Positions 8,990 to 16,973 of a stretch of DNA of 64,000 nt are shown in pieces. Each line of letters opens with the position of its first letter. The first letter of the stretch is position 1. Source of the DNA: Halomonas sp. SSL-5 (lineage in GTDB: Bacteria; Pseudomonadota; Gammaproteobacteria; Pseudomonadales; Halomonadaceae); contig NZ_JAUYWF010000008.1 in NCBI RefSeq assembly GCF_030708455.1, forward strand, positions 161,024 through 225,023, read 5' to 3'. A model generated the notes under the pieces. It was not told where the DNA came from. It saw only the letters and a list, made by a program, of their open reading frames with translations, and made no database searches. Made by a program: the position numbers and the translations under genes.

Positions 8990-9667
8990 ATGCCGTTCGT
9001 CATGGAGATTGCGCTGAGTTTTCCGGTGGTGGTATTCAGCGTGCTGATGCCGCTGGTACTGCTCTACTGGGTGCTGGTGGCGTTGCGCCTGGCACCGCTG
9101 GAGCTGTTCGAGCACGACAGCCTGAAGGGGGACTACCTCTCAAGCTCACTGGTGGCCCTGGGCTTCGCCGGGGTGCCGGCCTCCTTCTCGCTGTCGGTGC
9201 TGCTGTTGCTGGCCGCGGCCATCACCCTGGCGGTGGAGCTGCTCGGCCTGCGCTGGCTGGACCTGGGCTTCTTCCGGGTGCCGCTGGGCGTGGCGGTGCT
9301 GTGGGGCGCCTTCGCCATCGCCTCACCGCTGGCCGCGGCACTCTGCGGTTCGATGCGGCGCTGGTTTCACCGCCACCTTCTCGGCCACCAGCGCTGCCTG
9401 CTGGGTGAGCATGTCGAGGTGCTGGCCGACCCGGATGGCGAGGGCTGGACGCGTGCCACCCTGCTCGATGATCCTCAGCTCGAGGTGCGCCTGCACGGCA
9501 AGGAAGGCAGCATGCCACATGCCGGCGAGCAGCGGGTGCTGGTGAAGTATGTCGCGGAGGAGGGGGCCTATCGCAGCGTGGACGCCAATGAGTTTCGCGA
9601 GACTCGGGCCCACCTCAGTCGGCTGCGCATCGGTGGTGACCGTTCGGCCACTGCCTCGCGGGGTTGA
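8990..9667 (+). CDS. OB-fold-containing inner membrane protein (YqiJ/NfeD-like)
   Basis: 225 residues. Three hydrophobic helices lie in the first about 120 (VVVFSVLMPLVLLYWVLVALRL; FSLSVLLLLAAAITLAVELL; GVAVLWGAFAIASPLAAALCG). The soluble C-terminal half is beta-rich (LLGEHVEVLADPDGEGWTRATLLDDPQLEVRLHGKEG...EQRVLVKYV), like the OB-fold of YqiJ/NfeD proteins. Those usually accompany flotillins; none is present here, which lowers confidence in function. The ATG at 8990 follows GAGGAGG closely; an earlier in-frame start at 8957 is less likely. It lies between acrB and the repressor gene, converging with the latter. Confidence 0.6.
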   Translation: MPFVMEIALSFPVVVFSVLMPLVLLYWVLVALRLAPLELFEHDSLKGDYLSSSLVALGFAGVPASFSLSVLLLLAAAITLAVELLGLRWLDLGFFRVPLGVAVLWGAFAIASPLAAALCGSMRRWFHRHLLGHQRCLLGEHVEVLADPDGEGWTRATLLDDPQLEVRLHGKEGSMPHAGEQRVLVKYVAEEGAYRSVDANEFRETRAHLSRLRIGGDRSATASRG

Positions 9668-9671
9668 GGCG

Positions 9672-10286
9672 CTAGGCGCGGCGCATCAGGGCGAGCTGGG
9701 TGCCCACCAGCTCGCGGCCCTTGGCTACCAGTGAGAAGCGCTCGTGGTTGCGCAACCAGTCGTGGAAGAGCCCGCCGAGCATCGCCTGCATCAGTTCGGC
9801 GGCGGTGGCGGGAGATAGGTCCTCGCGTAGCTGACCCAGGCGGGCGGCGCAGCCGAAGTAGTCGGCGAGGGCGCCGCAGGCCTCGTCGGTCATCTCGTTC
9901 TGCATGGCCAAGGGGTCGATGTCGCCGAACGTTTCACAGTGGTGGATCAGGATGGCGTGAACGCGCCGATAGCGAGGCTGCTCCAGACGCTCGAAGCCCT
10001 TGAGGATGGCCAGCCGGATGGCCTCGAGAGGACGCTCTACCAGGCTCGGATCACCGATCTCCGCGACCAGCTCCTGGAAAGGCATGCGCACCCGGCCGAG
10101 CATGGCCTGGAAGAGGTCGGCCTTGTTGCGGAAGTGCCAGTAGACGGCGCCGCGGGTCACGCCGGCGTGGCGGGCGATCTGCTCGAGAGAGGTGCGGGCG
10201 ACGCCCTTCTCGAGGAAGACCTCCTCGGCGGCGTCGAGCAGGGCCTCGCGGGTGGCGGCGGCCTCGGCCTTGGTGCGTCGGGCCAT
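9672..10286 (-). CDS. acrR: TetR-family repressor, AcrR type
   Basis: 204 residues. The N-terminal helix-turn-helix is very close to AcrR: MARRTKAEAAATREALLDAAEEVFLEKGVARTSLEQIARHAGVTRGAVYWHFRNKADLF (HTH about residues 29-52), followed by a divergent ligand-binding helical domain. The start at 10286 was chosen because the protein then begins exactly like AcrR; an upstream ATG at 10319 would add 11 residues. A palindrome at 10341-10360 lies just upstream, and related palindromes precede acrA and tolC, so it probably represses the efflux operon and itself. Unusually it lies downstream of acrB on the opposite strand rather than divergent from acrA. Confidence 0.88.
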   Translation of the reverse strand: MARRTKAEAAATREALLDAAEEVFLEKGVARTSLEQIARHAGVTRGAVYWHFRNKADLFQAMLGRVRMPFQELVAEIGDPSLVERPLEAIRLAILKGFERLEQPRYRRVHAILIHHCETFGDIDPLAMQNEMTDEACGALADYFGCAARLGQLREDLSPATAAELMQAMLGGLFHDWLRNHERFSLVAKGRELVGTQLALMRRA

Positions 10287-10340
10287 GGGCAGGCTCTCAT
10301 GGGGAAAATAGTCTTCCATTCTACCCGATCCTCTCGCGTA

Positions 10341-10360
10341 TTTACATACATTGCTGTATG
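10341..10360. promoter_or_regulatory. AcrR-type operator before the repressor gene
   Basis: TTTACATACATTGCTGTATG contains the perfect inverted repeat CATACA/TGTATG around TTGC, 55 bases before the repressor start. It shares the TTTACATNCAT half-site with the acrA operator, indicating autoregulation. Confidence 0.6.
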
Positions 10361-10443
10361 CCTAACGCCCCCGGCTTTCCCCTCGCCATCTCGCCGCCCA
10401 GGGCGTATAAGAATCAGATAAACAACAGCCCCAGGAGCGTCCG

Positions 10444-11475
10444 ATGGCTCGAGCCCCCTTCGACCTCGCCGGCGTGCGCATCGCCGCTGGCTCCCGCACC
10501 CAGATCGATGTCCCGGCCGCGCGCCTGTATACCCATGCGCCGCTCTCCATTCCGGTGGAGGTGGTCCACGGCCGCCAGGCGGGGCCCACGCTGCTGGTGT
10601 GCGGAGGCATCCACGGTGACGAGATCAACGGCGTGGAGATCGTGCGGCGACTGCTGCGCTCGAAGCAGCTCCAGGGCCTGCGTGGCACCCTGGTCGCCGT
10701 CCCTATCGTCAATGTCTTCGGCCTGGTGCAGCACAGCCGCTATCTGCCCGATCGCCGCGATCTCAACCGCTGCTTCCCGGGCAGCGAATCGGGCTCCCTG
10801 GGCGGGCGCATGGCGGCGCTGTTCCGCGAGGCGATCGTCGACCAGGCCACGCATATCATCGACCTGCACACCGGGGCGATACACCGCACCAACCTGCCGC
10901 AGATCCGCGCCCAGCTGACGCCGGGGGGCGAGACCGAGCGCATGGCCAACGCCTTCGGCGCGCCGGTGATCCTCAACGCCGAGCTGCGCGAGGGCAGCCT
11001 GCGCCACTATGCCCAGAATCGCGGGATACCGGTGCTGACCTACGAGGCCGGAGAGGCATTGCGCTTCGACGAATGGGCGATCACCCCGGGGGTGCGGGGG
11101 GTGATCAGGGTGATGCGCCGCCTGGGGATGCTGGCCGGCGAGCGGCGCCGCCGCGACCCGCCGGCCGCCGAGGTGGCCAATGGCTCGAGCTGGGCGCGGG
11201 CGCCCATCGACGGCATCCTGCGCCCCAAGGTGCGCCTGGGCGCCCGGGTCGCCAAGGGCGATGTGCTGGGCCGGGTGGCGGATCCCTTCGGCAATGCGGA
11301 AGGGGAGGTGCGTGCCATGGCGGACGGCATCGTCATCGGCATGAGCCGGCTGCCGCTGGCCAACGAGGGCGAGGCGCTGTTCCATATCGCCCGCTTCGAT
11401 GCCATCGCGGAGGCCGAGAGCGCCATCGAGGACTTCCACTCGAGCCTCGAGCCGCCCCCCGATCCCATGTACTGA
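10444..11475 (+). CDS. Succinylglutamate desuccinylase/aspartoacylase family protein
   Basis: Zinc-dependent amidohydrolase fold of the AstE/AspA family, 343 residues. Zinc-ligand motifs are visible: GGIHGDE (His57, Glu60) and DLHTG (His142), followed by NAELREGSLRHYAQNRGIPVLTYEAGE. The last about 110 residues form a barrel-sandwich-like domain (RAPIDGILRPKVRLGARVAKGDVLGRVADPFG), common in the larger members. The substrate is probably an N-acyl amino acid or related amide; there are no arginine succinyltransferase (ast) genes alongside, so true AstE function is unlikely. AGGAG lies 8 nt before the ATG. Its strand is opposite to dusA, with which it converges. Confidence 0.85.
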   Translation: MARAPFDLAGVRIAAGSRTQIDVPAARLYTHAPLSIPVEVVHGRQAGPTLLVCGGIHGDEINGVEIVRRLLRSKQLQGLRGTLVAVPIVNVFGLVQHSRYLPDRRDLNRCFPGSESGSLGGRMAALFREAIVDQATHIIDLHTGAIHRTNLPQIRAQLTPGGETERMANAFGAPVILNAELREGSLRHYAQNRGIPVLTYEAGEALRFDEWAITPGVRGVIRVMRRLGMLAGERRRRDPPAAEVANGSSWARAPIDGILRPKVRLGARVAKGDVLGRVADPFGNAEGEVRAMADGIVIGMSRLPLANEGEALFHIARFDAIAEAESAIEDFHSSLEPPPDPMY

Positions 11476-11521
11476 GTGTTGCACTGTGGTACTGATGCAC
11501 TGCGCGTTGCACCGAGTGGCT

Positions 11522-12520
11522 TCAGGCCGCGGCGGGGGCCTCGCGTTCGGTGACCAGGCCCAGGGCATCGTCGAAGATCGACAGGCCTGCGCCCTCGCGG
11601 TGGGCGTTCTCGGAGAGATGACGGCGGAACTTGCGCCCGCCCGGCTGGCCCTGGAAGAGCCCCAGCAGGTGGCGGGTGAGGTGGTTGAGCCTGGCGCCCT
11701 CGTCGAGGCGGCGGGCGATATAGGGGCGCAGGGCGCGGGCCGCGCCGTGGCGGCTCTGTGCCGGCCCCGGCATGCCGTAGAGGGCCTGGTCGATGCCGGC
11801 CAGCAGCCAGGGATTCTGGTAGGCCTCGCGGCCGACCATCACGCTGTCGACGAATGCGAGCTGCTCGCGGCAGGCGTCGAGCGTCTTCAGCCCGCCGTTG
11901 ATGCCGATATGCAGTTCGGGACGGCTGGCCTTCAGGCGATGCACCCGGGGGTAGTTGAGCGGCGGTACGTCGCGGTTTTCCTTGGGGGAGAGCCCCTCGA
12001 GCCAGGCCTTGCGCGCATGCACGATGAAGGTGTCGCAGCCGGCGTCGGCGACGATATCGATGAAGCGCGAAAGATCGGCGTCCTCGTCCTGATCATCGAT
12101 GCCGATGCGGCACTTGACGGTGACCGGGATCGACACCGCCGCGCGCATGGCGCGCACCGCGGCGGCGACCTTCTCCGGGTGGCCCATCAGGCAGGCGCCG
12201 ATCAGGTTGTTCTGCACCCGGTCACTGGGGCAGCCGACGTTGAGGTTGACCTCGTCATAGCCCCATTCCTCGGCGATGGCCGCGCACTCGGCCAGCTCGC
12301 CGGCGTCGCTGCCGCCCAGCTGCAGGGCGAGCGGATGCTCCACCGCATCGAAGCCGAGGAAGCGCTCCCGCGGGCTGCCGTGGAGGATGGCGCCGGTGGT
12401 CACCATCTCGGTGTAGAGCAGGGCGTGGCGCGTCAGGGTCCGGGCGAAGGCGCGGTAATCGCGGGTCGTCCAGTCCATCATCGGGGCCACGGAGAAGGTA
12501 CGATCGAGTGTCATCGGCAT
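11522..12520 (-). CDS. dusA: tRNA-dihydrouridine synthase A
   Basis: FMN- and NADPH-dependent enzyme that reduces uridine 20/20a in the tRNA D-loop. The sequence matches DusA rather than DusB/C: FSVAPMMDWTTRDYR at the start, LLYTEMVTTGAILHG, the catalytic Cys97 in LNVGCPSDRVQNN, VTVKCRIGIDDQD, HARKAWLEGLSPKENRDVPPLNYPRVH and INGGLKTL. The length of 332 is normal. The start is a choice among GTG 12523, ATG 12520 and ATG 12514; none has a good ribosome site, so 12520 is tentative. It is probably monocistronic. Confidence 0.93.
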   Translation of the reverse strand: MPMTLDRTFSVAPMMDWTTRDYRAFARTLTRHALLYTEMVTTGAILHGSPRERFLGFDAVEHPLALQLGGSDAGELAECAAIAEEWGYDEVNLNVGCPSDRVQNNLIGACLMGHPEKVAAAVRAMRAAVSIPVTVKCRIGIDDQDEDADLSRFIDIVADAGCDTFIVHARKAWLEGLSPKENRDVPPLNYPRVHRLKASRPELHIGINGGLKTLDACREQLAFVDSVMVGREAYQNPWLLAGIDQALYGMPGPAQSRHGAARALRPYIARRLDEGARLNHLTRHLLGLFQGQPGGRKFRRHLSENAHREGAGLSIFDDALGLVTEREAPAAA

Positions 12521-12644
12521 CACGGAGGTCGGGCGTGGAGGAGAGCATATGGTATCAGCCCGCCGTCGTCAGGCCGAGGGGTGGACGACGCCGGCCACCT
12601 GCGGTGGTAGCCTGAAGGCTGATGAGACTGGCGGGAGAGAGCCG

Positions 12645-13247
12645 ATGACAAGGGCGCTGTGCGCGGTAGTTCCGTTGCTGCTGGTGATGCTGCTGGCCGG
12701 CTGCAGCGGTGGCGAGGAGGAGCCGGTGGCGGGCGAGCCTGCCGAGACGAGCCCCGCCGCAACGAGTGCCGCCGAGAGCCCCGAGCCGTCGGCCGTGCCC
12801 GAGGCACCCGAGGTGCCGCCCTTCGACCAGCCGGTAGCGATCGAGCTCACCCCCCGGCTGGGCAGCGATCGGCGCCTGACGGTGGAGGGCGAGACCAACC
12901 TGCCCGAGGCGACCCGCCTGCAGGTCATCGTCGAGCGGGAGGTCAGCGGAGTGCGCTGGCGCGAACGCGTGTCGGTGGAGGCGGGCGGTTTCGTGGCCGG
13001 GCCCTTCGGCCCCGGCAGCGGGCTACCGGATGGTGGCTATCGTGTCACCGTCGACGTGCAGGAGGGCAGCGTTCAGCCACGCTCGGTGCGCGACCGGCTG
13101 GGCGAGGAGAACGAGCATCTCGACGGGCCCCTGGTACAGCAGTCCCGACATGGCCTGGGGCAGGTGGCCAGCTACAGCCAGCGCTTCCTGGTGGGCAGCG
13201 AGACGCGTCGCACCCATGACCGAGTGGAAGTGCTGCGGGTCGAGTAG
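12645..13247 (+). CDS. Small secreted lipoprotein of unknown function
   Basis: 200 residues. The lipoprotein signal ends LLVMLLAGC (Cys20), followed by about 40 residues of Glu/Ala/Pro/Ser-rich linker and then a beta-rich domain (VAIELTPRLGSDRRLTVEGETNLPEATRLQVIVERE...GYRVTVDVQEGS). The ending is polar (QQSRHGLGQVASYSQRFLVGSE). I do not recognise a family. The beta-domain pattern with LTVEGETNLPEATRLQV resembles immunoglobulin-like envelope modules. The ATG follows GGGAG; an upstream extension to 12549 would destroy the signal peptide. It converges with the XRE repressor 29 nt downstream. Confidence 0.75.
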   Translation: MTRALCAVVPLLLVMLLAGCSGGEEEPVAGEPAETSPAATSAAESPEPSAVPEAPEVPPFDQPVAIELTPRLGSDRRLTVEGETNLPEATRLQVIVEREVSGVRWRERVSVEAGGFVAGPFGPGSGLPDGGYRVTVDVQEGSVQPRSVRDRLGEENEHLDGPLVQQSRHGLGQVASYSQRFLVGSETRRTHDRVEVLRVE

Positions 13248-13276
13248 GCGCCTGCCCAGAGGGGGCAGCTAGCGAA

Positions 13277-13873
13277 TCACGGCTGGAGCACCCCGGGATG
13301 CCAGCGCGCCAGCAGCTTGCCCAGCAGCAGGGTGTCTGAGGTGTAGCCGGAGGGGGACTCGGCGTCGGGGCGAGCGAAGCGCAGGGCGCCGTCGGTGGCC
13401 TGGGTGACATGGCGTACCCGGTGCTCGCCCTCCTGCTGGATCAGGTAGAGGCCGGCGCGGCGAAAGATCTCGGTGGGCGCCACGGCGACCAGGTCGCCGG
13501 GGGCGAGGAAGTCGAAGGGCTCATCGGGGGCCGGGGTCACCAGGAAGCAGTCGCCCTCCCACTCCAGTTCGGGCACCAGTTCGAAGGGCAGGTCGATGCG
13601 CCCCGCGTGGCGGTCATGCCAGGGTGCCGGCGGATGGCGCCGCAGATAGAGAGGGGCGGCTCGGCCGCTGCCGTCACCCTCCAGCAGGCGGGAGAGCGGG
13701 CACTCCAGGGCTCGGGCCAGAGCGACCAGGCGCTCATGGCCGATCTGCTTGATGGCGCCGGACTCCCAGTAGGAGATGGTGACGTCCGAGACTCCAACCC
13801 GGCGTGCCAGGGAGGCCTTGTTGAGCTTGGCTTCCTCGCGTAGCGCCTTGATCCGCGGACCTAGTGAGTGCAT
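13277..13873 (-). CDS. XRE-family repressor with LexA/S24-like C-terminal domain
   Basis: 198 residues. The N-terminal HTH (GPRIKALREEAKLNKASLARRVGVSDVTISYWESG, about residues 5-40) is of the lambda-Cro/XRE type. The C-terminal half resembles the S24 fold (FDFLAPGDLVAVAPTEIFRRAGLYLIQQEGEHRVRHVTQ), but I see neither the SxM nucleophile motif nor the lysine of VKR (it reads RVRH), so self-cleavage is unlikely. The ATG at 13873 follows GGATGGAG. A 25-bp palindrome 40 bases upstream is a likely autoregulatory operator. No phage genes are adjacent, so this is a standalone regulator. Confidence 0.85.
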   Translation of the reverse strand: MHSLGPRIKALREEAKLNKASLARRVGVSDVTISYWESGAIKQIGHERLVALARALECPLSRLLEGDGSGRAAPLYLRRHPPAPWHDRHAGRIDLPFELVPELEWEGDCFLVTPAPDEPFDFLAPGDLVAVAPTEIFRRAGLYLIQQEGEHRVRHVTQATDGALRFARPDAESPSGYTSDTLLLGKLLARWHPGVLQP

Positions 13874-13912
13874 GTCTCCATCCTGTCGACGTTCGTGAGG
13901 TTCTTTGATGAC

Positions 13913-13937
13913 CCGCGATGATCTGCGATCACCGCGG
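13913..13937. promoter_or_regulatory. Palindromic operator before the XRE repressor gene
   Basis: Inverted repeat CCGCGATGATC (13913-13923), spacer TGC, GATCACCGCGG (13927-13937); 10 of 11 positions pair. It is centred about 50 bases upstream of the repressor start and is the clear candidate for its own binding site. Confidence 0.6.
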
Positions 13938-13954
13938 CCTGTGCAATAGCGCGC

Positions 13955-13979
13955 AGCCAACGCTGCGTCAGCGTTGGCT
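13955..13979 (-). terminator. Hairpin overlapping the stop codon of the SDR gene
   Basis: Perfect 11-bp stem AGCCAACGCTG / CAGCGTTGGCT with a CGT loop. It overlaps the stop codon of the SDR gene at 13978 and precedes the XRE gene on the same strand. Probably a terminator, though without a T-tract. Confidence 0.55.
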
Positions 13980-14718
13980 ACCAGGCGACCGGCTCGCCGG
14001 CCCAGTCGTAGAAGCTACCGCTCTCCTCGGGGGTGCGTTCGCCCAGCACGGCGAGCAGCCGCTCGGCGACGAAGGCCGGGGTGAACAGCTTCTCCTTGGG
14101 CACCCGGGCTTGGAAGGGCGCCGACAGCGCGGTGTCGGTGGTGCCGGGATGCAGGCAGACCACCGTGCTGTCGCGATTGAGGCGGCGCAGTTCCACCGCG
14201 GCGGCGCGCATCAGCATGTTATGGGCCGCCTTGCTGGCGCGATAGGCGTACCAGCCCCCCAGGCGGTTGTCCTCGATGGAGCCCACCCTCGCCGAGAGGC
14301 TGGCCACCAGCGTAGGGTGGCGTCCCTTGAAGGCGGGCTGCAGCACCTGGAGCAGCATCGCCGGCAGGGTGGCGTTGATCTCGAACAGGCGGGCGAGGGC
14401 CGCCGGCTCGAGGTCATCGAGGCGCTTCTCCGGGTGGATCCCGCGGGCCTCGTCGTGGAGCATGCCGATGGTGTTGAACAGCAGGTGCAGTGGCGCCCCC
14501 TCGAGGTGGGCGGCCAACGCGATACGCTGCTGCGAATCGTCCAGGGCGAGGGCGAGGCCCTCGAAGCGGGGATCGTCGCGGTGCGGTGCCCGACGCCCGA
14601 CGCCGATCACCCTCCCGGGCCGGGGGCTCGCCAGCAGGGCGTCGATCACGGCGCCGCCGATGCCGCCGCCGGCGCCGGTGATCACGGCGGTGAAGCCGTC
14701 AGGCAGTTGTGCAAGCAT
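13978..14718 (-). CDS. Short-chain dehydrogenase/reductase (CsgA/C-factor-like)
   Basis: 246-residue Rossmann oxidoreductase. Cofactor motif TGAGGGIG at residues 14-21, NTIG in place of the usual NNAG, catalytic Ser in VASLSARVG and YxxxK at Tyr159-Lys163 (YRASK). The layout resembles C-factor-type SDRs, which have a shortened C-terminus. Substrate unknown. The ATG at 14718 has AAGGAGAG at correct distance; the longer in-frame start at 14844 would overlap the gltX promoter. It is divergent from gltX (135 nt between starts). Confidence 0.85.
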   Translation of the reverse strand: MLAQLPDGFTAVITGAGGGIGGAVIDALLASPRPGRVIGVGRRAPHRDDPRFEGLALALDDSQQRIALAAHLEGAPLHLLFNTIGMLHDEARGIHPEKRLDDLEPAALARLFEINATLPAMLLQVLQPAFKGRHPTLVASLSARVGSIEDNRLGGWYAYRASKAAHNMLMRAAAVELRRLNRDSTVVCLHPGTTDTALSAPFQARVPKEKLFTPAFVAERLLAVLGERTPEESGSFYDWAGEPVAW

Positions 14719-14853
14719 CGCGCTCTCCTTGGCAGTTGACCAGACATTGACCCCGGTCAGGCCGGATGATTCCCGGCCACGGCTGCCGAGGCGTCGGCAG
14801 GTGCGTATAATGCCGCCATCCATCCACCATCGGACCCGGGACACCGCAACGCC

Positions 14854-16332
14854 ATGACCGTACGCACGCGTATCGCGCCATCACCGACCGGCGACCCCCA
14901 CGTCGGCACCGCCTACATCGCCCTGTTCAACCTGTGCTTCGCCCGTCAGCACGGCGGCCAGTTCATCCTGCGCATCGAGGATACCGACCGGGTGCGCTCG
15001 ACCCCGGAGTCGGAGCAGATGATCCTCGACTCGCTGCGCTGGCTGGGGCTGGAATGGGACGAGGGGCCCGACGTGGGTGGCCCCCACGGTCCCTACCGCC
15101 AGAGTGAACGCGGCGATATCTACGCCGAGTATGCCCGCCAGCTGATCGAGGCCGGTCACGCCTTCAGGTGCTACCGCACCAGCGAGGAGCTGGACGAGCT
15201 GCGCGAGGCACGCAAGGCCGCGGGCATGCACCTGGCGCTCAAGTCCGCCGACCTGGCGTTGCCCGCCGACGAGCAGGCGCGTCGCGAGAAGGAAGGTTGG
15301 CCGCATGTGGTGCGCATGCAGGTGCCGGCGAGCGGCACCTGTGTCGTCCAGGACATGCTGCGCGGCACCATCGAGGTGGACTGGGCCCAGGTCGATGCCC
15401 AGATCCTGCTCAAGTCCGACGGCATGCCCACCTACCACCTGGCCAACGTGGTGGATGACCACCTGATGGGCATCACCCACGTGCTGCGCGGCGAGGAGTG
15501 GATCAACTCGGCGCCCAAACACCAGCTGCTCTATGAGTATTTCGGCTGGGAGATGCCCGAGCTCTGCCATATGCCGCTGCTGCGCAACCCCGACAAGTCC
15601 AAGCTCTCCAAGCGCAAGAACCCGACCTCCATCAACTACTACCGGCGCATGGGCTACCTGCCCCAGGCGGTGACCAACTACCTGGGTCGCATGGGCTGGT
15701 CGATGCCCGACGAGCGCGAGAAGTTCAGCCTCGACGAGATGATGGCCCACTTCGATATCCAGCGGGTCTCGCTGGGCGGGCCGGTCTTCGACCTGGAGAA
15801 GCTCACCTGGCTCAATGGCCTCTATATCCGCGAGGAGCTCGACGACGAGGGCTTCCTCAAGGCGCTGATGGAGTGGGCCTTCAACGAGTCCTACGTCAAG
15901 CAGATCCTGCCCCAGGTGCGCCCGCGGGTGGAGACCCTCTCCGAGGTGGTGCCGCTGGCCGGGCACTTCTTCTCGGGCCTGCCGCGGATCACCGAGGAGA
16001 GCTTCGACGGCGTCAAGCTGGGCCGCGAGGACCTGCTCAGGCTGCTGCAGTTCCTGGTGTGGCGCCTCGAGGCGGTACCCGCCTGGCACAAGGAGGCGCT
16101 GCTCGCCGAGGTCAAGGCGCTGGCGGCGCACTTCGAGCTCAAGATGAAGGACTTCCTGGCACCGGTGTTCATCGCCGTCACCGGGTCCAGCGCCAGCACC
16201 TCGGTGATGGATGCCATGGCGATCCTGGGCTCCGACATGACCCGGGCCCGTCTGCGCCACGCCATCGAGGTGCTGGGCGGCGTCTCCAAGAAGCAGGCCA
16301 AGCGCTTCGAGAAGGAGTACCGGGAGCTCTGA
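14854..16332 (+). CDS. gltX: Glutamyl-tRNA synthetase
   Basis: Class I aminoacyl-tRNA synthetase charging tRNA-Glu, 492 residues. The HIGH motif appears as [12 protein letters not shown] near residue 9, and KMSKS as KSKLSKRKN near residue 248; RIEDTDR and the [11 protein letters not shown] block are conserved. The zinc-binding cluster of the E. coli enzyme (CxC...CxH) is not present: only one Cys (HAFRCYRT) remains, so this is a zinc-free type. Two tRNA genes follow, the second being tRNA-Glu, which places enzyme and substrate tRNA in one transcription unit if no terminator intervenes. Confidence 0.96.
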   Translation: MTVRTRIAPSPTGDPHVGTAYIALFNLCFARQHGGQFILRIEDTDRVRSTPESEQMILDSLRWLGLEWDEGPDVGGPHGPYRQSERGDIYAEYARQLIEAGHAFRCYRTSEELDELREARKAAGMHLALKSADLALPADEQARREKEGWPHVVRMQVPASGTCVVQDMLRGTIEVDWAQVDAQILLKSDGMPTYHLANVVDDHLMGITHVLRGEEWINSAPKHQLLYEYFGWEMPELCHMPLLRNPDKSKLSKRKNPTSINYYRRMGYLPQAVTNYLGRMGWSMPDEREKFSLDEMMAHFDIQRVSLGGPVFDLEKLTWLNGLYIREELDDEGFLKALMEWAFNESYVKQILPQVRPRVETLSEVVPLAGHFFSGLPRITEESFDGVKLGREDLLRLLQFLVWRLEAVPAWHKEALLAEVKALAAHFELKMKDFLAPVFIAVTGSSASTSVMDAMAILGSDMTRARLRHAIEVLGGVSKKQAKRFEKEYREL

Positions 16333-16391
16333 AAAAGAGTTGACGAAGCCGGGGCGTATCAGTAACATACGCCTCGTCTTCACGGCACGTT

Positions 16392-16467
16392 GGGGCCTTA
16401 GCTCAGCTGGGAGAGCGCAACACTGGCAGTGTTGAGGTCAGCGGTTCGATCCCGCTAGGCTCCACCA
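16392..16467 (+). tRNA. tRNA-Ala (GGC)
   Basis: 76-nt cloverleaf with acceptor GGGGCCT pairing to AGGCTCC (one G-U), anticodon loop CTGGCAG (anticodon GGC), T-loop TTCGATC and encoded CCA. It lies 59 nt after gltX. Confidence 0.97.
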
Positions 16468-16491
16468 AATCGTGCATCACGTGAAGGTCAC

Positions 16492-16567
16492 GTCCCATTC
16501 GTCTAGTGGCCTAGGACACCGCCCTTTCACGGCGGTAACAGGGGTTCGAACCCCCTATGGGACGCCA
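16492..16567 (+). tRNA. tRNA-Glu (TTC)
   Basis: 76-nt cloverleaf starting GTCCCATTCGTCTAGTGG, anticodon stem CCGCC/GGCGG around CTTTCAC (anticodon TTC), T-loop TTCGAAC, encoded CCA. It is 24 nt after tRNA-Ala and 159 nt downstream of the gene for its synthetase. Confidence 0.97.
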
Positions 16568-16576
16568 TATTCTTTC

Positions 16577-16608
16577 AGAAAGGGCACCCCTTCGCGGGTG
16601 CCCTTTCT
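16577..16608 (+). terminator. Terminator after the tRNA pair
   Basis: Perfect 13-bp stem AGAAAGGGCACCC / GGGTGCCCTTTCT with a 6-nt loop, directly after tRNA-Glu. Confidence 0.8.
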
Positions 16609-16973
16609 GTTCCCCGGCGGTACCCCTGGCGCATGCTGCCAGCGTTGACATTTCTCACGTTATACCCCCTCCCTGACGCCGATTTTGAGGCGATTTCCGC
16701 TTGACTTGTCCACCCTGCGTGGTTCTGGGCGCTTGTCTGTGCACAGGTCGGCCGCAGAGCCCCGTGGTGCCTGGGCTTTCATTAAAACCCTTTTAAAACA
16801 ATAAGTTAAATAAGGTCAAAAAATGATCAATCTAAGCGCAGGCCGCTGCTCATGGCGATTGTGAGACCTTTTCGAGAGGTTTTGAACAGGGTTATCCACA
16901 GAATGTGTGGAAAACGCCAAGGCGGTGGAAAAGCGGCCTCGCAGCGGCCCTCCCGGGCCGCTGCTCGAGGGGG
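16609..16973. other. 365-bp non-coding region with AT-rich tract and DnaA boxes
   Basis: No convincing gene on either strand. The left part is ordinary GC-rich sequence. About 16777-16835 is sharply AT-rich (runs of TTTTAAAACA, TTAAATAAGG, CAAAAAATGATC), unlike the rest of the window. About 55 bp further right lie two inverted DnaA-box matches (16892-16914). The 3' end of the dehydrogenase gene begins at 16974. Confidence 0.6.
16892..16914. promoter_or_regulatory. Inverted pair of DnaA boxes
   Basis: TTATCCACA (16892-16900, perfect consensus) and, inverted, TGTGGAAAA (16906-16914, i.e. TTTTCCACA, fitting TTWTNCACA), separated by GAATG. With the AT-rich tract upstream this resembles a DnaA-binding locus, but no dnaA, dnaN or rpmH genes are nearby, so it is not the usual oriC. 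Confidence 0.5.

Noticed and set aside
10444..11475. True AstE of the arginine succinyltransferase pathway
   Set aside because: No astABCD neighbours; length and C-terminal domain fit the broader family instead.
13277..13873. Prophage remnant signalled by the CI-like repressor
   Set aside because: No Cro, integrase, structural or lysis genes on either side.
16609..16973. Chromosomal oriC
   Set aside because: DnaA boxes and AT-rich tract are present, but dnaA, dnaN, rpmH and gidA are absent and only two boxes are seen.
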